In this document: piece by piece, positions 43,517-56,219 of the stretch
Numbering within the stretch: position 1 is the stretch's first letter
How the letters are laid out: the number at the start of each line of letters is the position of its first letter
Assembly: GCF_022201045.2 (NCBI RefSeq)
Contig: NC_068560.1
Coordinates: 21,345,501 to 21,409,500, forward strand
DNA: 64,000 nucleotides
Source: Citrus sinensis
Taxonomy: Eukaryota; Streptophyta; Magnoliopsida; Sapindales; Rutaceae
Direction of reading: 5' to 3'
Program-made: the position numbers and the translations under genes
The notes under the pieces: model-generated
What the model was told of the DNA's origin: nothing
Databases searched by the model: none
Seen by the model: the letters and a program-made list of their open reading frames with translations, nothing else

Positions 43517-45740
43517 TTAATTGGGCTTAACCTTATATGACAGTTTGCAACACATAATTATTCACATATAAAGAATTCAATAATACTATATCAAAGATCT
43601 AAAAATCTCCCACTTGAGTTAATGTGTAACCTTATAATTATGTTTTGCACAAAAATAACCGTATGAGTTCAACTTTACTGTCATTGCCGAAATGTATTTA
43701 CAACCAATTCGGTCCATCAGTAATACTAACATAGGATCAAAGTTGTCTTGTTACAAATGTCATAACTCAACCTATTAATGGTCACTATGCCAATACAATT
43801 AAATGATATAAATCATGATGTGAATGTGTAATATAGAAATTTCATGCGATGTGACCTTAACATTCCTATTTCTAATTGGTCTATCTTAAACCTTAATAAG
43901 ATCAATCTATACCAAAATCAAAGTGTGACTATAGCAAAACCTTATTTTTGCAAAAAATAACCCGAAATATCTATAAACTAAAATAACTTTAAAATGTCTA
44001 TATTATAAAAGTATCTAAAATCACAAACACCTACAAAAACTGAATATCATTTAATGACATACACCCATATAAGTAGTGTGTTCATAAAACATTTTGGGTG
44101 GCAATCTTTAAGTAAGCAGATCCACAATCATAAAGTTTGTGTTAATGTGCTCCATAGACAATTGTCCACTCTGAACTTTTTCTTTAACAACTAGGAACTT
44201 GATGTCTATATACTTCGATTTCGTCTAGCTACTATTGTTCTTGGAATATAGCACTACTGATTTATGGTCACAAAATAACTTAAGTGGTCTATCAATACCA
44301 TCTACTATGCGTAGCTCTATGGTAAAATTTCGCAGCTATATTCTATGATTATATGTCTTATAACATGTTATGAACTCTGCTGCCACCATAGAAAGGACTA
44401 TAAAATACTATTTGACACTCTTTCAGGAAACAACACCCTCAGCCAAAAAATAGAGGTAACCCGAAGTAGATTTCACACAATCTTGTCATGCAGCAAAATT
44501 AGAATTAACACACCCAATGATCTCAACCTGATCTGACCTCCAATATGTGAGCATGTAGTCTTTTGTTCTCTGTAAGTACCGCAAGACTCGTTTGACTGCT
44601 TTCCAATGGTCCACTCCTGGATTACTTATATATATGCCCAATATCCTAGTTACATATGTAATATCTGGTTGCATACAACCTAAGTATATATTAGACTTCC
44701 TACTTCTGACACATAAGGAATCATCTGTATTTTTTACCTCAAAATTATTCTTAGAGTACTGATTGAGACTAAACCTGTCTTTATTAACCACAAGGGTATA
44801 AACTAGTTTGTAATCTTGCATCTCATATCTCTTGAGAATCGTTTGATATAGCTCTTTTGTGATAATCCATGAATACTCGGGGTATGATCATGGTGTATAT
44901 GTATGCCTAATATAAAAAAGGCATCACTAAGATATTTCATCTCAAAATCCTTGATTATAAATCTCTTGGTGTTGTGCAATAAGCATATATTGCTGCTGGC
45001 AAGCAAAATATCATCAACGTATAAAACCAAAAAAATATACTTACTTCCACAGAACTTATGGTATATGCAATTGTCGAACAAATTCATTTCAAAACCGAAT
45101 GAGATAATCATTTAATGAACTTGAAATACTATTGTCAAGATGCTTGCTTGAGGCAAAAGATGGATTTCTTAAGTTTGCAAATCATATTATTTAAGTCTCC
45201 TAACATAAAATTTTATGGCTAGCCCATATAGACCGTCTAATCAGTGTCACCATTGAAAACCGTTGTCTTTACATCCATCCGATATAACTTAAGATTGAAA
45301 TGCGCAACCAATACTATTATGATCCGCAAAGAGTCTTTTAAAGAAATAAGAGAGAAAGTCTCTTTATAGTCGATACTTTCTTTTTGTGTAAAGCCCTTTA
45401 CAACAAAATGCACCTTGTACCTCTCCAAATTATCTTTTGATTCCCTCTTGATCTTAAATATCCATTTGCGACCAATAAGTTTTGCACCTTCTAGCAATGA
45501 GACAAGATTCCATACATCACTGTCCTTCATGGATTTTATCTCCTCATTTATGGCATCAATTCAATTCCAAGAGTTAGAGCTTTGTATGGCTTGACAGAAA
45601 TTGATCGGATCATCTTCCATCATGCCAATATCTACCTCATGCTCTTGGAGAAATACAATGTAGTCATATAGCATCGTAGTTCCTATTTATCTAGTAAATT
45701 TTCTTAATGGCAAAGGTTTTTAAGGTAGTAGAATTTGTTA
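43517..45740 (-). pseudogene. Ty1/copia element fragment: RT, RNase H and 3' end
   Basis: From 45740 leftward: INEEIKSMKDSDVWNLVSLL, KLIGRKWIFKIKRESKDN, RMDVKTTVFNGD, the catalytic YVDDILLAS (about 45020), FEMKYLSDAFFILGI, the RNase H part with VGYVNSDFA-type sequence as IGCVNSNFAA (44486) and KSKYIDIKFLVVKE (about 44200), then a polypurine-like AAGTGGGAGAT at about 43608. Several stops and shifts. The 5' half is missing at the LINE junction. Confidence 0.85.
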
Positions 45741-48498
45741 TTTTGGAACAATTTTTTATATGGGGAGTTCTCTAACATTGTCTCGATTTGTTGTTCTTAA
45801 ATGGGAACCTGATCAATACAAATAGCACATATGGGGAGTTCTCTAACATTGTCCTCAACGAGAAAGGTACTATTGCTTCACTCAATCACACATATATTGC
45901 TCTCATTCCAAAGGCAAAGAAACCAAGAAAAATGATTGAGTACAGACCCATAAGTCTTTGTAATATAATATATAGAATTGTGGCAAAAACCATTGCAAAT
46001 AAACGTAAGCAATTACTCAATATAATCATATCCCCCACTCAAAGTGCTTTTATTCTCATAGGCTCATAACTGACAATGTTGTTATTGGGTATGAATGCAT
46101 GCATAAAATTTGCCATAGCAAAGGAAAAAATGGTCTAGTGGCTCTAAAATTAGACATAAGTAAAGCTTATGATTAAGTGGAGTGATCATTTGTAAAAGCA
46201 ACAATGTTTAATCTAGGATTTTCCTCTTGTTGGGTTGAATTAATTATAAGATGTATCACTACCACATCTTTTTCTATACTTATTAATGGGGTTGCAAAAG
46301 GGCTAATACAACCTCAAAGAGGGCTTAGGCAGGGTTGTCTGTTGTCTCTATATCTTTTTATTTCGTGTGTTGAGGTGTTTTCCAGCTTACTGATGCAGGC
46401 AAAAAATCAAAAACCATATCCATGGAGTGAAATTTGGAAACACCATCATGGTATCCTACTTGTTGTTTGCTGACAACAACCTAATTTTCACGAGGGCAAC
46501 AGTAAATGATTGCAAGCATCTTAAGGCAATTTTGTACTGCTACACCATTACTTCAGGACAACTTTTCAACCTAGACAAATCCTCAATGTTCTTTAGTTGT
46601 AAAACCAAAGCTGATCAAGTGGTTGCTCTTAAAGGAATTTTTCACTTGAATGTTGCCATCCATGGTTGAAAGAAACAAAAGAAACTTTTTCGATGATATA
46701 AAGCTCAGAGTGAAAAGTAAGATTTCAAATTGGCAGCACAAGCACTTTTCTTGTGGTGGCAAAGAGGTCCTCATCAAAGCTATAACTCAAGTAGTTCCAA
46801 CCTATGCCATGAGCGTGTTTAAAATTCCTCTAAGGCTGTGTGAAGATATCCAGAAAGTTATAACTAGATTCTGGTGAGGATCTAAAGATGATAAGAGAGG
46901 CATTCATTGGGCTAAGTCAAAGAGAATAAGTAAAGCAAAATGTAGAGGTGGGATGGGATTCAAGGAATTCTCGTGCTTCAACCATGCTTTAATAGCCAAA
47001 CAAGGGTGGAGGATTCTACAGTTTCCAGATTCACTAATAGCCCGAGTTGTGCAAGTAAGATACTTTAGGTAATCTAATTTCTTGCATGCAAAACTAAGGT
47101 CCAATCCTTCTTTTATTTGGAAAAGTATTTTGTGAGGGAGACTTGTAATCCAAAAGGGCAACAAATGGAGGATTGGTTTAGGAAACAAAGTACAAATTCA
47201 CAACAGCAACTAGATCCCAAGAATAGAAACATTCAGACCAATCTCCACTCTAAATCTTTCTTATGAGGTTGTGGTATTTGCATTGATTGATTCTAATCAA
47301 AATTGAAATGTGACTAAAGTGTACGAACATTTTATAAAAGGAATATGTAGATTCTATTGTTAGAATTCCACTTCCGCGAAGACCAAAACTAGATCAGATC
47401 CTTTGGCACTATGATAAGTAAGGCAATTATTCTATCAAAGTGGATATCATATTGCCCAAAAAGTAAAATTTCAGGACTCCCCTAGCTATTTAGTTAATGA
47501 ACTTGGTATATGGAAGGCTATTTGGACTAGTATTTTACCTGAAAAAATTAAAATCTTCATGTGGAGAGTTGTCCAGAACATGTTACCATTAATTGAAAAT
47601 CTTTGGAGTAAAGAAGTAATACCAGATCCCACCTATCAGCTTTGTAAAAAGACTATGGAAAGCATCTCTCATGCTTTGGTGCCTTGCAAAGCAACTACAA
47701 AGATATGGGAAATGGTCTCTTTTGTAGACAAGATTTATACTTTTGCAGAGCAAAGCATGTCATATGTGCTGCAAGGCATGGCAAAAATGCTAAATCGAAC
47801 AGAATTTAAATTGTTGGCGGCTTGTTTTTGGTGAATTTGGCATGCAAATAACCTTTATCTTTTTTAAGGAAAGAAGGTGGACCCTCTAGTTTCCATGGCA
47901 AAAGCTGAGGAAGTTTTGAACTCTTACAAGAGAGTCAAAATTCCAAGTTCATCACACCTAAAGAACAAATTAATCCTTAAGCAGCGGTTGTGGAAACCAC
48001 CTCCACAAAGATGGCTTAAAATCAATGTGGATGCAGCCACAAATATTAAGAAGCAAGTCGCAGGTTTGGGAGTTGTGTTAAGAGATTTTAATGGGAGCTT
48101 TATAGCTGCTACAGTAAAGACATCTAAGTTCCATGGAGATGTAATCTTTGCCGAGTCTAAGGCTATAGAATGGGGATTGTAGGTTGCAAGAACTATTGTT
48201 ATGTCTTCAAGTATGGTGGAAACTGATTCTCAAGGTGCTTCTAATCTCCTAAACAAAAAGAAGAGCAATAAAACTGAAGTCTTCTAGGTGATTTCGAAAA
48301 TTTAGGATCTAGCCAAAGATTTTTGTAATGTTAAAGTCCAATATATTCCAAGACTTTGTAATGTCATTGCCCACTCTTTAGATAAATTAACTTTAGATTA
48401 TGGGAGTCTGTTATTTGGACTGGTTCATTCCTGGAAAACATCATGTATTTGTTTCAATCTTCTAATTAATGAAGGTTATAATTTCTTTTTCAAAAAAA
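45741..48498 (+). pseudogene. L1-type LINE with C-terminal RNase H, 5'-truncated
   Basis: RT motifs in order: LNHTYIALIPKAKKPRKM and YRPISLCNIIYRIVAKTIAN (45880-46000), LKLDISKAYD (46150), SILINGVAKGLIQPQRGLRQ (46280), and LLFADNNLIF (46450), where the usual F/Y-A-D-D is FADN. A zinc-binding-like region near 47550-47720 and RNase H with WLKINVDAATN and VVLRDFNGSFIAA (48010-48100) follow, then ETDSQGA and PRLCNVIAHSL. The sequence ends with a short A run at 48492-48498. Multiple stops. Dead. Confidence 0.88.
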
Positions 48499-48501
48499 TA
48501 T

Positions 48502-49141
48502 GGGAAAAAGCCACCAACACCCTCAAGATTTGCTTAAATGGTCATATAGACCTTTTGATTCCATAAATAGTCACACAATCCCTTTTTCACTACAAGATCG
48601 TTTGATTATTACAACAAAAAATTGACTTTAAATAAATTTCTACAATAAATACAAATAAAAAAATTAAAATAGAATAATACATAAATAATAAAAATCTATA
48701 AATTATTTTAAATATTTTTGATATGTCATATATTGTTTAATAATAGTAAAAAAACTTTGATAAATAATTTTAAATTGATTACATTTAACATTCAAAATAA
48801 TTTACAATATTTATTTTATTTTATTTACAATATTTTCTTAGTTATGTTAATATTAGTATAAATCTTAAAGTCAACTTTTTTATTAATAGATTTTAGTATT
48901 AATAAAAATCACTCGGGATTCTTGATAATAGCTTAATACTAAAAATAATATTCTTTACACACACACAAAAATTTTATTAATTATACATATTATAATATTT
49001 TTATTTGTATTATATATGTACACACACTTGTATTTGTATTTATCGTGACAATAAAAAATAGTTCATGTGACTATTTATGAAAGTAATAGGATCTATGTGA
49101 CCATTTAAACATATTTTGGAGGTATGGGTAATTTTTTTCCC
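48502..49141. mobile_element. MULE-like MITE
   Basis: 640 bp, AT-rich, no coding. Imperfect inverted ends of about 80 bp: TTAAATGGTCATATAGACC with CATAAATAGTCACA on the left are mirrored at 49061-49110. Both ends are GGGAAAAA-type. 9-bp flanks AAAAAATAT and TAATAATAT match at 7 of 9. Confidence 0.7.
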
Positions 49142-49852
49142 TAATAATATCATCAAAATTATAAAATGTAGAAACTTATTAGAAAATATGATCAAGGTTA
49201 AACTTAAACTATTCAATTTCCTAGCATAGTGAATGTAAATCTTTTTGGTTTTGATAAAGGAAAAACCCAAGAAAAAAATGTATAGATTTTCCAATAAAAA
49301 ATAACTTATGCATGTAAATTGTTAAGGTCCTATTTTATATTGAGGTGTTGTAACTTATAAAAACTATGGTTGTTACGAAAAAAAATGTAATCATAATAAA
49401 ATAATAATAATAATATGTAGTAAATATAATTTTTAATTAATAAAGATATAGCAGATTTTTCAACATATAAATGTAAAATTAAATCAATTTAACTTTTAAA
49501 ATACAACATGTGATATTTATTAAACATTTTAGTGTTATATTTTTTAAGTTATAACTACTCAACATTAATTCCAAAGAAGTCCTAAATAGAGTGAAATGTG
49601 GCCTATCACATTCTTGCTCTTATTGCCATTTGGGTACAAAACAAGTTTCCTGCAATAATCAATCAACATTAACTAATAATACACTAACATTATAATTCAA
49701 TTTAATTGCGTTAATATATGTGTAAATACCACTTGTAGCCTCAACTGCTTTTTCCCCTAAGTAACGAAAATGATTTTAAAAATATTGATTTCTAAGAAGG
49801 TGAGAAAAGGTTGAACCTGCATGCCATCTTTGTTAACAAAGACACTTTCCAT
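49142..49852 (-). pseudogene. MATH gene copy 6, relic of exons 1-3
   Basis: Exon 1 at 49852-49825 (MESVFVNKD) with the donor changed to GC; exon 2 remnant near 49733-49785 with its middle deleted; exon 3 start near 49650 (KLVLYPNGN) and its far end near 49230-49300, separated by unrelated AT-rich sequence (about 49330-49570). Intron sequence GAAAATATGATCAAGGTTAA is shared with copies 2 and 4. Exons 4-6 are absent. Confidence 0.8.
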
Positions 49853-50496
49853 TTCAAAAGTTATCCAAAAAGTTGTCGAATTTTTTCTTTTTAAAAAAAC
49901 TTCGACAGGACGAAGTCGTTTTAAGTAAAAGAAAAAGAAAATTACCGGGAAGTAATAACTTAGTTGAGTACGAGCATTTCTCCTCCCAATTATTTTCTTT
50001 CAAGAATTTTTGTTTTTTAATTTTTATGGTGCGGTAACTTTTTTGGGTAAAATTTTCAGAGGTAGTTAAAGGCTTTATGTTTTTACTTTTTCATATCGAC
50101 AATAACAAAAAGATTAAAAAAAATGATTGAATTTGAAAAGCACAAAACAAAGAAAAAGTAAAGAAAGATCCTTCCCGAGGCTATTTGACTTCTTTGACCA
50201 TTTCTTTTTTTATCCACTAGGCACCACAGTTCAATAAAATACGAGAGCATAGCTGTCTCAGACTCTCAGTTCATTTTTTTTTTTTTACGAGTTGATTAAA
50301 AAAATTCGTAAAAGTAAATACATTAATGACGTCATAAAATTATGTAAAAAATTAATATATTAAAAAAATGTGATGCCTAGAATTTCCGAATTTGCCCTAA
50401 AACAAAAAATGGAATGCTCTGCTCACATTAAGAAACACAGAGCACAACAGAACCGCAGCGACTAAAATATCTCTCTCCATTTCTCTCTCACTAACC
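49853..50496 (+). promoter_or_regulatory. spacer and presumed promoter/5' UTR of the membrane-protein gene
   Basis: AT-rich. The last 50 bp are CT-rich (ATCTCTCTCCATTTCTCTCT), typical of plant 5' leaders. No firm TATA box was assigned. Confidence 0.4.
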
Positions 50497-51206
50497 ATGC
50501 AAAGGCAATCGCTAGGCTCACCGGTCTCCAAGCTCCACATCCATGGCGGCGGCGGCGGCGGAGGATCATCAAAAGAAGACCTTCGTTTAACAGAACTACA
50601 TCCTTCTTCTTCTTCTTCTTCTTCTGCTACTTCACCGACAGTCTACAACGACGACGACGAGAGCAAAACAACAAAGCCTCGCCGATTCTCACTGTCGCCG
50701 CCACCGCTGGCGCTGTCGTCGTCATTGTCAACTCATTCAAGACCTGAGAAGCTCATCCACCTCATTCCTCTCCTTACTCTCTTCTGCTTCCTCGTCCTCT
50801 ATTTCTCCTCTCACTCTCCCTCTCCTTCGGGTCGGTGTACATACAGCTTAGTTAGTTTCTTTATTTTTCATTTTTTTTGTTTTCTTTGATCTTCACCGTT
50901 GCGTCTTTGTTTCAGATTTGGCTCAGTTTCATGCATTCCAGCGGCCTTCAAACCGGAGAGGTACAATGCAGCTTTATTGCTTAATCTGCCACCCGTTCTG
51001 TTTTTTACAAGTATTTTTCCCGTTTTTGTTATTTATTAATTTATTTTTATAATGTCTTAGTAGATTCCGGGGAAATCGATGATGTCAACCGGTTCATTGA
51101 GCTGCGGAGAGGCGACTTTTTGGCGATTCGAAGCCTTAGAAACATCCAAGAAATTGAAAAACAATCTCCGAAATTTCGGCCTCACCGAAAAATCGCCGAT
51201 TTCTAG
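50497..51206 (+). CDS. uncharacterised plant single-pass membrane protein, 174 aa, 3 exons
   Basis: Exons 50497-50830, 50916-50960 and 51061-51206 (525 bp in total) with GT-AG introns and matching phases. N-terminal MQRQSLGSPVSKLHIHGG, a glycine run and a run of serines (about residues 37-43), low-complexity basic/Ser/Pro region, one hydrophobic segment IHLIPLLTLFCFLVLYF (about 87-103), and a conserved-looking C-terminus VNRFIELRRGDFLAIRSLRN, IQEIEKQSPKFRPHRKIADF. I recall similar small unnamed proteins in other dicots, but no function is known to me. It probably sits in an endomembrane or plasma membrane with the basic tail on one side. The start is supported by the CT-rich leader. Confidence 0.85.
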
Positions 51207-53004
51207 CTCGCATTTTCTGCTGCTCCAACTGCTTCATCCAGCTAATTCTTTTCTCAATCTCGCTCTCCTGAGTTCACACGCGCGACTCGGCTCGCACGTG
51301 CGCTCTTCTCTCGTCGATTTTTTTTCCCGCACGTGTAGTAAATTCAATTGGCACGTCAATTTGTTTATTTTTATATGGCTATGTTAATGTTTATGTGGCG
51401 CTTGTTTAGTTGTTCAGCTGTTTTTATTCAGGAAAAAAAAAATAAAAGAGATGATAAATAGGTCGCTGATGATGATGATAATAAGATGAAAGCTGTTGTC
51501 ATTCTTTCAATAATTGCTAATGTGCTCTGGGTGGAGTATGGGCGTAAGTTAGCTAGAGTGATTGGGATACAGCTGTATGTTTTGTTTGCGCGGACCGTTA
51601 CTGCAAAGCCTCGAGTTCTGCTGGTTCAGGTTGGGGTAGCCAGCTGGAAAGCTGTGCTGGTGGTATCAGCTGCTACGGAGCGCATTAACGCTCTCCAGGC
51701 CCAGCCGTGAACGCGATTCTTTTAATCTAACAGTCGAATGCATGTTTCCTTGGTGATGCCACCACCAATTGATTACACGTGTACTAGAATGCCGACTATT
51801 ATATTATTTTGTTTCATGCCTTTTGTATAAAAATTAAAAAAAATTGTTGCACAATGATTTATTCTGAGGGTCCCACAATAGAAAGAAGGCCAGTTTTGGC
51901 TTTGAATTTTGTTTGTGACTACGTGCCCGCACAGTTTGAGCATGACTAAACTTTATTAATTTTGTTAATTATTTTATTATTTGATAATGCTTGGACTGTA
52001 GAGGTACAGCACCTGAACCCTAGAATTTGTTAATTAAGGTTTTGTTATATGCAATTTTGTGTAACACTCGAGAGAATTGCTTTACTTTGCTTACCCTTTG
52101 GATGTTTTAAGGCAAAAGCTATTTATTGGTGCTCAAAAAAAAGTGTCGGTGATCATGGAATCATCTCGCTTACGTTACTCGTTTCTTTTGACTTTATACA
52201 TGGGCAAAACGGTAAAATCAGTACTGGAGGTCGCTGATAATGCACATGATTCGATCATTGCATCACATGCAACCGTTTTGTGACAGGTGTCATCGTAAAC
52301 AACTGCATTAGTATGTGTCGTTGTAAAAGGCTTGATTGATTGGTTTTGTTGGCCCCAGTAATCACTTTCATTGAACCATAAATGTAATAATATTGCAGTA
52401 GGTCCAACGGTTAGTGACAAAAAATAAAATAAAATAAAGTATTATAATTCTCATAGTCGATTAAATATTCTAAAGGGGAAAAAAGGAAAAAAAGAAAAAG
52501 AAAAAACAAAAGGTTCGATAGCGTCTGTCTAGCCTCTCATGTAGTGACCTTTTCCAATCCATTCATTACAAATTTACAATGGCATACATGGGACGTGCCA
52601 CTTGTAGCACTACAGAAGATTTTTTCATTTTCATCTTGAAATTATATTTTCAAAAAAATTATTTTTTTAAGAAAAATATTTATTTGCTGATTAATTTTAC
52701 CAGCAATCTAAGTTCAAAATTTTAAATGGTTTAATCAGGTAATTTGGTCGGGATCTAATTCAAAATTCAAGACTTTAGGAATATATTAAAATTTTAATTT
52801 AATTTAAAGCAATAGAGTGAGTCACAAGAGTTTCTGTAGTGAGAATTTTCTTAGCTTGGAAGGTTATGAAATAGTTTAGTTTATCCAAATCATTGAGTGT
52901 ATGATTAAAAAATAATAATTTTGCATTATCATCATCGTCATCCAAATCAACTACGTTGCCTCCCATCATTCATCACACCTTCCCTTTCAAAAATAGGGAT
53001 GTAA
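51207..53004. other. 3' UTR and spacer after the membrane-protein gene
   Basis: 51486-51710 has a 74-codon open frame with no recognised domain, GC-richer than its surroundings; it could be 3' UTR or a chance ORF. The rest is AT-rich and has no recognised feature. Confidence 0.4.
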
Positions 53005-55152
53005 GGAATTGGATAATGTTCTTGTAAAATTACACAATGGTCCCTGGTGGTGGGCTCCGCCGTCATCACGGGTGGAGCCGAAGGGAGAGCTTAACTAACG
53101 ACATGTTCTCGTGAAAGTGAAAATCAGAATATTCTCGTACAAAGCTTGTTACTTTCTTTGTTCCATTATCGTTTTGACTTGTCATTAATTCATCAAATTT
53201 GTTTGATTAATTTTGCTTGTATAAAGTACTTAAGTTGAAAGCAATGATAAATTAGTTTTATTTATATTAAATTTCCCACAAATTGAAACATTTAGCATAT
53301 CTGGAAGCATGTATTTGCATTCTGGATTATTCTATTTTTATTTTTCAAAAAGTGGAGGTAGGTAAAGTAAAAATCAATTTTTTTAATCTCCTTCGAGAGA
53401 CTATAGACTATTTAAAGTTGTAGTAAGTAGGGGTGTTCATAATCCAATCAAATTCATCTGATTTGTAAAAATTCGATCTGTAGATTGGTGAATTGGATTT
53501 GATTGGATTGAAAATTTGATAATCCGCAATCGGTGGATTTGATATGGATCTACTTCTGTAAATCCGTAAAAATCCGTAAATCTGCAAAAAAATAAAATGT
53601 ATTTATTTAATTAAAAAATAAAACTGATAAATTGGCATTAGTACTTACTAGTAAATAAATAAGTTAAAATATAATTATATTAACACTATATTATACATTA
53701 TCCAATAATAATATAAATAAAACTAATTAAATAAACAAATATAACTTCCTAAACAGTTAATTTCTATATACTGATTAAAACAAACGAGATTTTTTTCTTT
53801 TTTGTGTATTATATTTTAAAAATTTAAATGTATTTTCTAGCTTTATCCAAATAATTTATTTATTTAAATCTTATTTAATTTTAAATTTGATCGGTAGTAA
53901 AATTATTTTTATATTAAATTTTTTTTATTTAGTTAGTTCGTGGATTTGACAAAATTAAAAACTTTTAGTCACAAACCAATCCGTAAATTGGTGGATTGGA
54001 TTAAATCCGCATCCGATCCGCAGAAGTATGGATTGGATTTGAATTTAAATTTCACCAATCCGTGGATTAGATTGGATTGAAAACTTATAATCCGCAAAAT
54101 CATGGATCGGATATAGATTAATATTCAATCCGTAAAATACGATCCAAGAACACCCCTAGTGGTAAGTGATAAAATAAGTTGCTTTTACAATAAGTTGCTA
54201 GTACAAAGTAACTTAATATTTAATAAACTGTATTATTGTAGTTGCTGTGAGTTTGAAAAGTAGAGCACTTATGTTTGATAATTTTCATTATGAAAATATT
54301 GTTTTTAATATATAACAACTAAAATATTATTTGTAATATATAATAACTAAAATAGATATAATTTTAGATTGTATTTTATTTATATATTAGGGTTTGTAAA
54401 AAAATAAGATATAATTTTTTGGTTAAAATATTTTGGTAACTTATTTAATAAACTACCAATAAAAAGTAATCCCTTACTTGCTTCTAAGGTCCCTTTTAGA
54501 ATTAAAGTTGAAACACTATAAACGGGGTTTTTTTAATAAATTTATAAAAATGATGTTTGGTAATTTTTTTAAAAACTATTTATTTCGTAAGTTTCTCCAT
54601 TTAGACAGTAGCCTTATTAAAATAGGTAAATGATTGCTTTTAATAACCAGTTTATCAAATAAGTCACCACACATTTTTAAAGTTCATCTTACAACTTAAT
54701 ATTTTAACATAAAGAGTGTTATGTCTCATTTTTTTTTATAAATCCTAATATAGAAATAAAAGCAATTTAAACTTATGTATATTTTGGTGATTATATAACA
54801 AAACAACATATATATAATAAAACTTATCAAACACATACTTTTTAAATTCATAGCGAATATAACAATATAATTTACCAAACAGCAGGCTGTTTTTAAATCA
54901 ACAATTTATTTCATCCACATAGTAAAAACAACTTATTTCACGGTCACATAATTTCAAAATGATCCTAAAAACTACTATCAATATGAAGTAACTTATGAAC
55001 CAAATATCTTTTAAGACATTTACCAAACATATTTTTTGTCAAAATTATTAAATAAGTCACCTATAGTATTTCAATCTTACCTTCGCCGTGATGATGGCAG
55101 AGCCCACTACCAGCTTTCATTTCGTAATTTTCAAAAAACATTATCCAATTCC
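53005..55152. mobile_element. 2.1-kb element with GC-rich terminal inverted repeats, class unclear
   Basis: The left end GGAATTGGATAATGTTCTTG, followed after a gap by TGGTGGTGGGCTCCGCCGTC, is mirrored at 55080-55152 (GCCGTGATGATGGCAGAGCC, CATTATCCAATTCC). The flanks show no convincing target duplication. No transposase. A hAT MITE lies inside it. It may be a MULE- or foldback-type element. Confidence 0.6.
53428..54158. mobile_element. non-autonomous hAT MITE nested in the inverted-repeat element
   Basis: 731 bp. Ends TAGGGGTGTTC and GAACACCCCTA are perfect inverted repeats; 8-bp flanks GTAGTAAG and GTGGTAAG match at 7 of 8. Internal GATTGGATT/AATCCAATC repeats near both ends. No coding. Confidence 0.92.
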
Positions 55153-55165
55153 CTGATATCAATTA

Positions 55166-56076
55166 CAGTAAAAACTTCAATAAACGAATATTGTTAGGAT
55201 CAAGAAAAAATATTATTTTAGCGAGGTTATTTATTATCAACAAATGAATAATTTATTAATTTATCGATAAATGAATATTTATTAATTTATACAGAGTTTT
55301 CTTGGTACATGTATTATTCTTTTAACTAAGATTCATCATGAAGATAATTCATACATGAAGACAACAACTTTTGGAAAATGTTTTTGACGATGTAAAATTC
55401 GATTAGATGAAGGTGTGGCCTCGGGTTGTTGAAGGTGAAGACATCCGTATTACATGAAGCTATTTTTGGTTTACGCTATAGAAATGCAATGGATATTGAG
55501 CATCTTTTGAATTATTCTTGTGAAAATGATGCAGTGATGGAATCTCCTACTGATGAAGAGATTATTCAAGGGATAATGAATACATCCACGGATAATGATC
55601 ATGATCCATATGATAGTTATAGTTTACCAAATATTTCTGTAAAAGAGGTTTTTCAAGCAGCAGTAACTTCAAATACTTACTTTATACAGCAAGAAAAAAA
55701 TACGTCACATATAATGCATTCTTTACAAAAAAATTAAGGATGAGACTGAGTTCGATTTAGAAATAAAGAAAAAACAAACAACTTTAGATGCATACTTTAG
55801 AAAAGAAATAAAATATAAGTTATCAAGAAAAAAAATCCTTAATAATATGAATTTTATATTTTGTTTATTATTAATATTTTTTATATTTGATCAATTATTA
55901 ATTTAATTTTCGTTGGGCCATAAAGGATTCGAAAAAAATTATCATCTTATGCATTCAGTGAAATTATTATTTTCGTACATTGGCCCAAATTGGAAGCGGA
56001 AGAATTTATTATTTAAGGGGGTTATTAGTTTATGGAATATTTATTTACCGAATATTTATTGAACTCTCTTTGTGCA
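55166..56076 (+). mobile_element. pogo/jerky-type transposon relic with C-terminal transposase fragment
   Basis: Imperfect inverted ends: CAGTAAAAACTTCAATAAAC at the left; GTTCAATAAATATTCGGTAA as the reverse complement of the right. 55426-55737 is an open frame of 103 codons whose part FGLRYRNAMDIEHLLNYSCE and EIIQGIMN, then YFIQQEKNTSHIMHSLQKN, resembles the C-terminus of plant CENP-B/jerky-like DDE proteins. The catalytic part is missing. It is a deletion derivative. Confidence 0.65.
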
Positions 56077-56147
56077 ATCTGGAATAGCTACTGTTTTCCC
56101 ATTGTTATCCTATGAAAGCAATTAGTTGAGAGTAAAAGTCACCAACA

Positions 56148-56219
56148 GTCGTTGTAGTATAGTGGTGAGTATTCCCGCCTGTCACGCGGGTGACCCGGGT
56201 TCGATCCCCGGCAACGGCG
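56148..56219 (+). tRNA. tRNA-Asp(GTC)
   Basis: 72 nt, no intron. GTCGTTGTAGTATAGTGG at the 5' end pairs with CGGCG at the 3' end. Anticodon stem CCCGC/GCGGG with loop CTGTCAC, anticodon GTC at 56181-56183. T arm with GGGTTCGATCCC. Internal promoter boxes A and B are intact. Only a weak T run follows. The encoded 3' end is the one used as primer by Athila-type elements. Confidence 0.97.

Noticed and set aside
46904..47188. 94-codon minus-strand ORF
   Set aside because: Antisense of the LINE; no domain of its own.
51486..51710. 74-codon plus-strand ORF downstream of the membrane-protein gene
   Set aside because: No domain, no splice support and a likely place for a 3' UTR. Kept only as a note.
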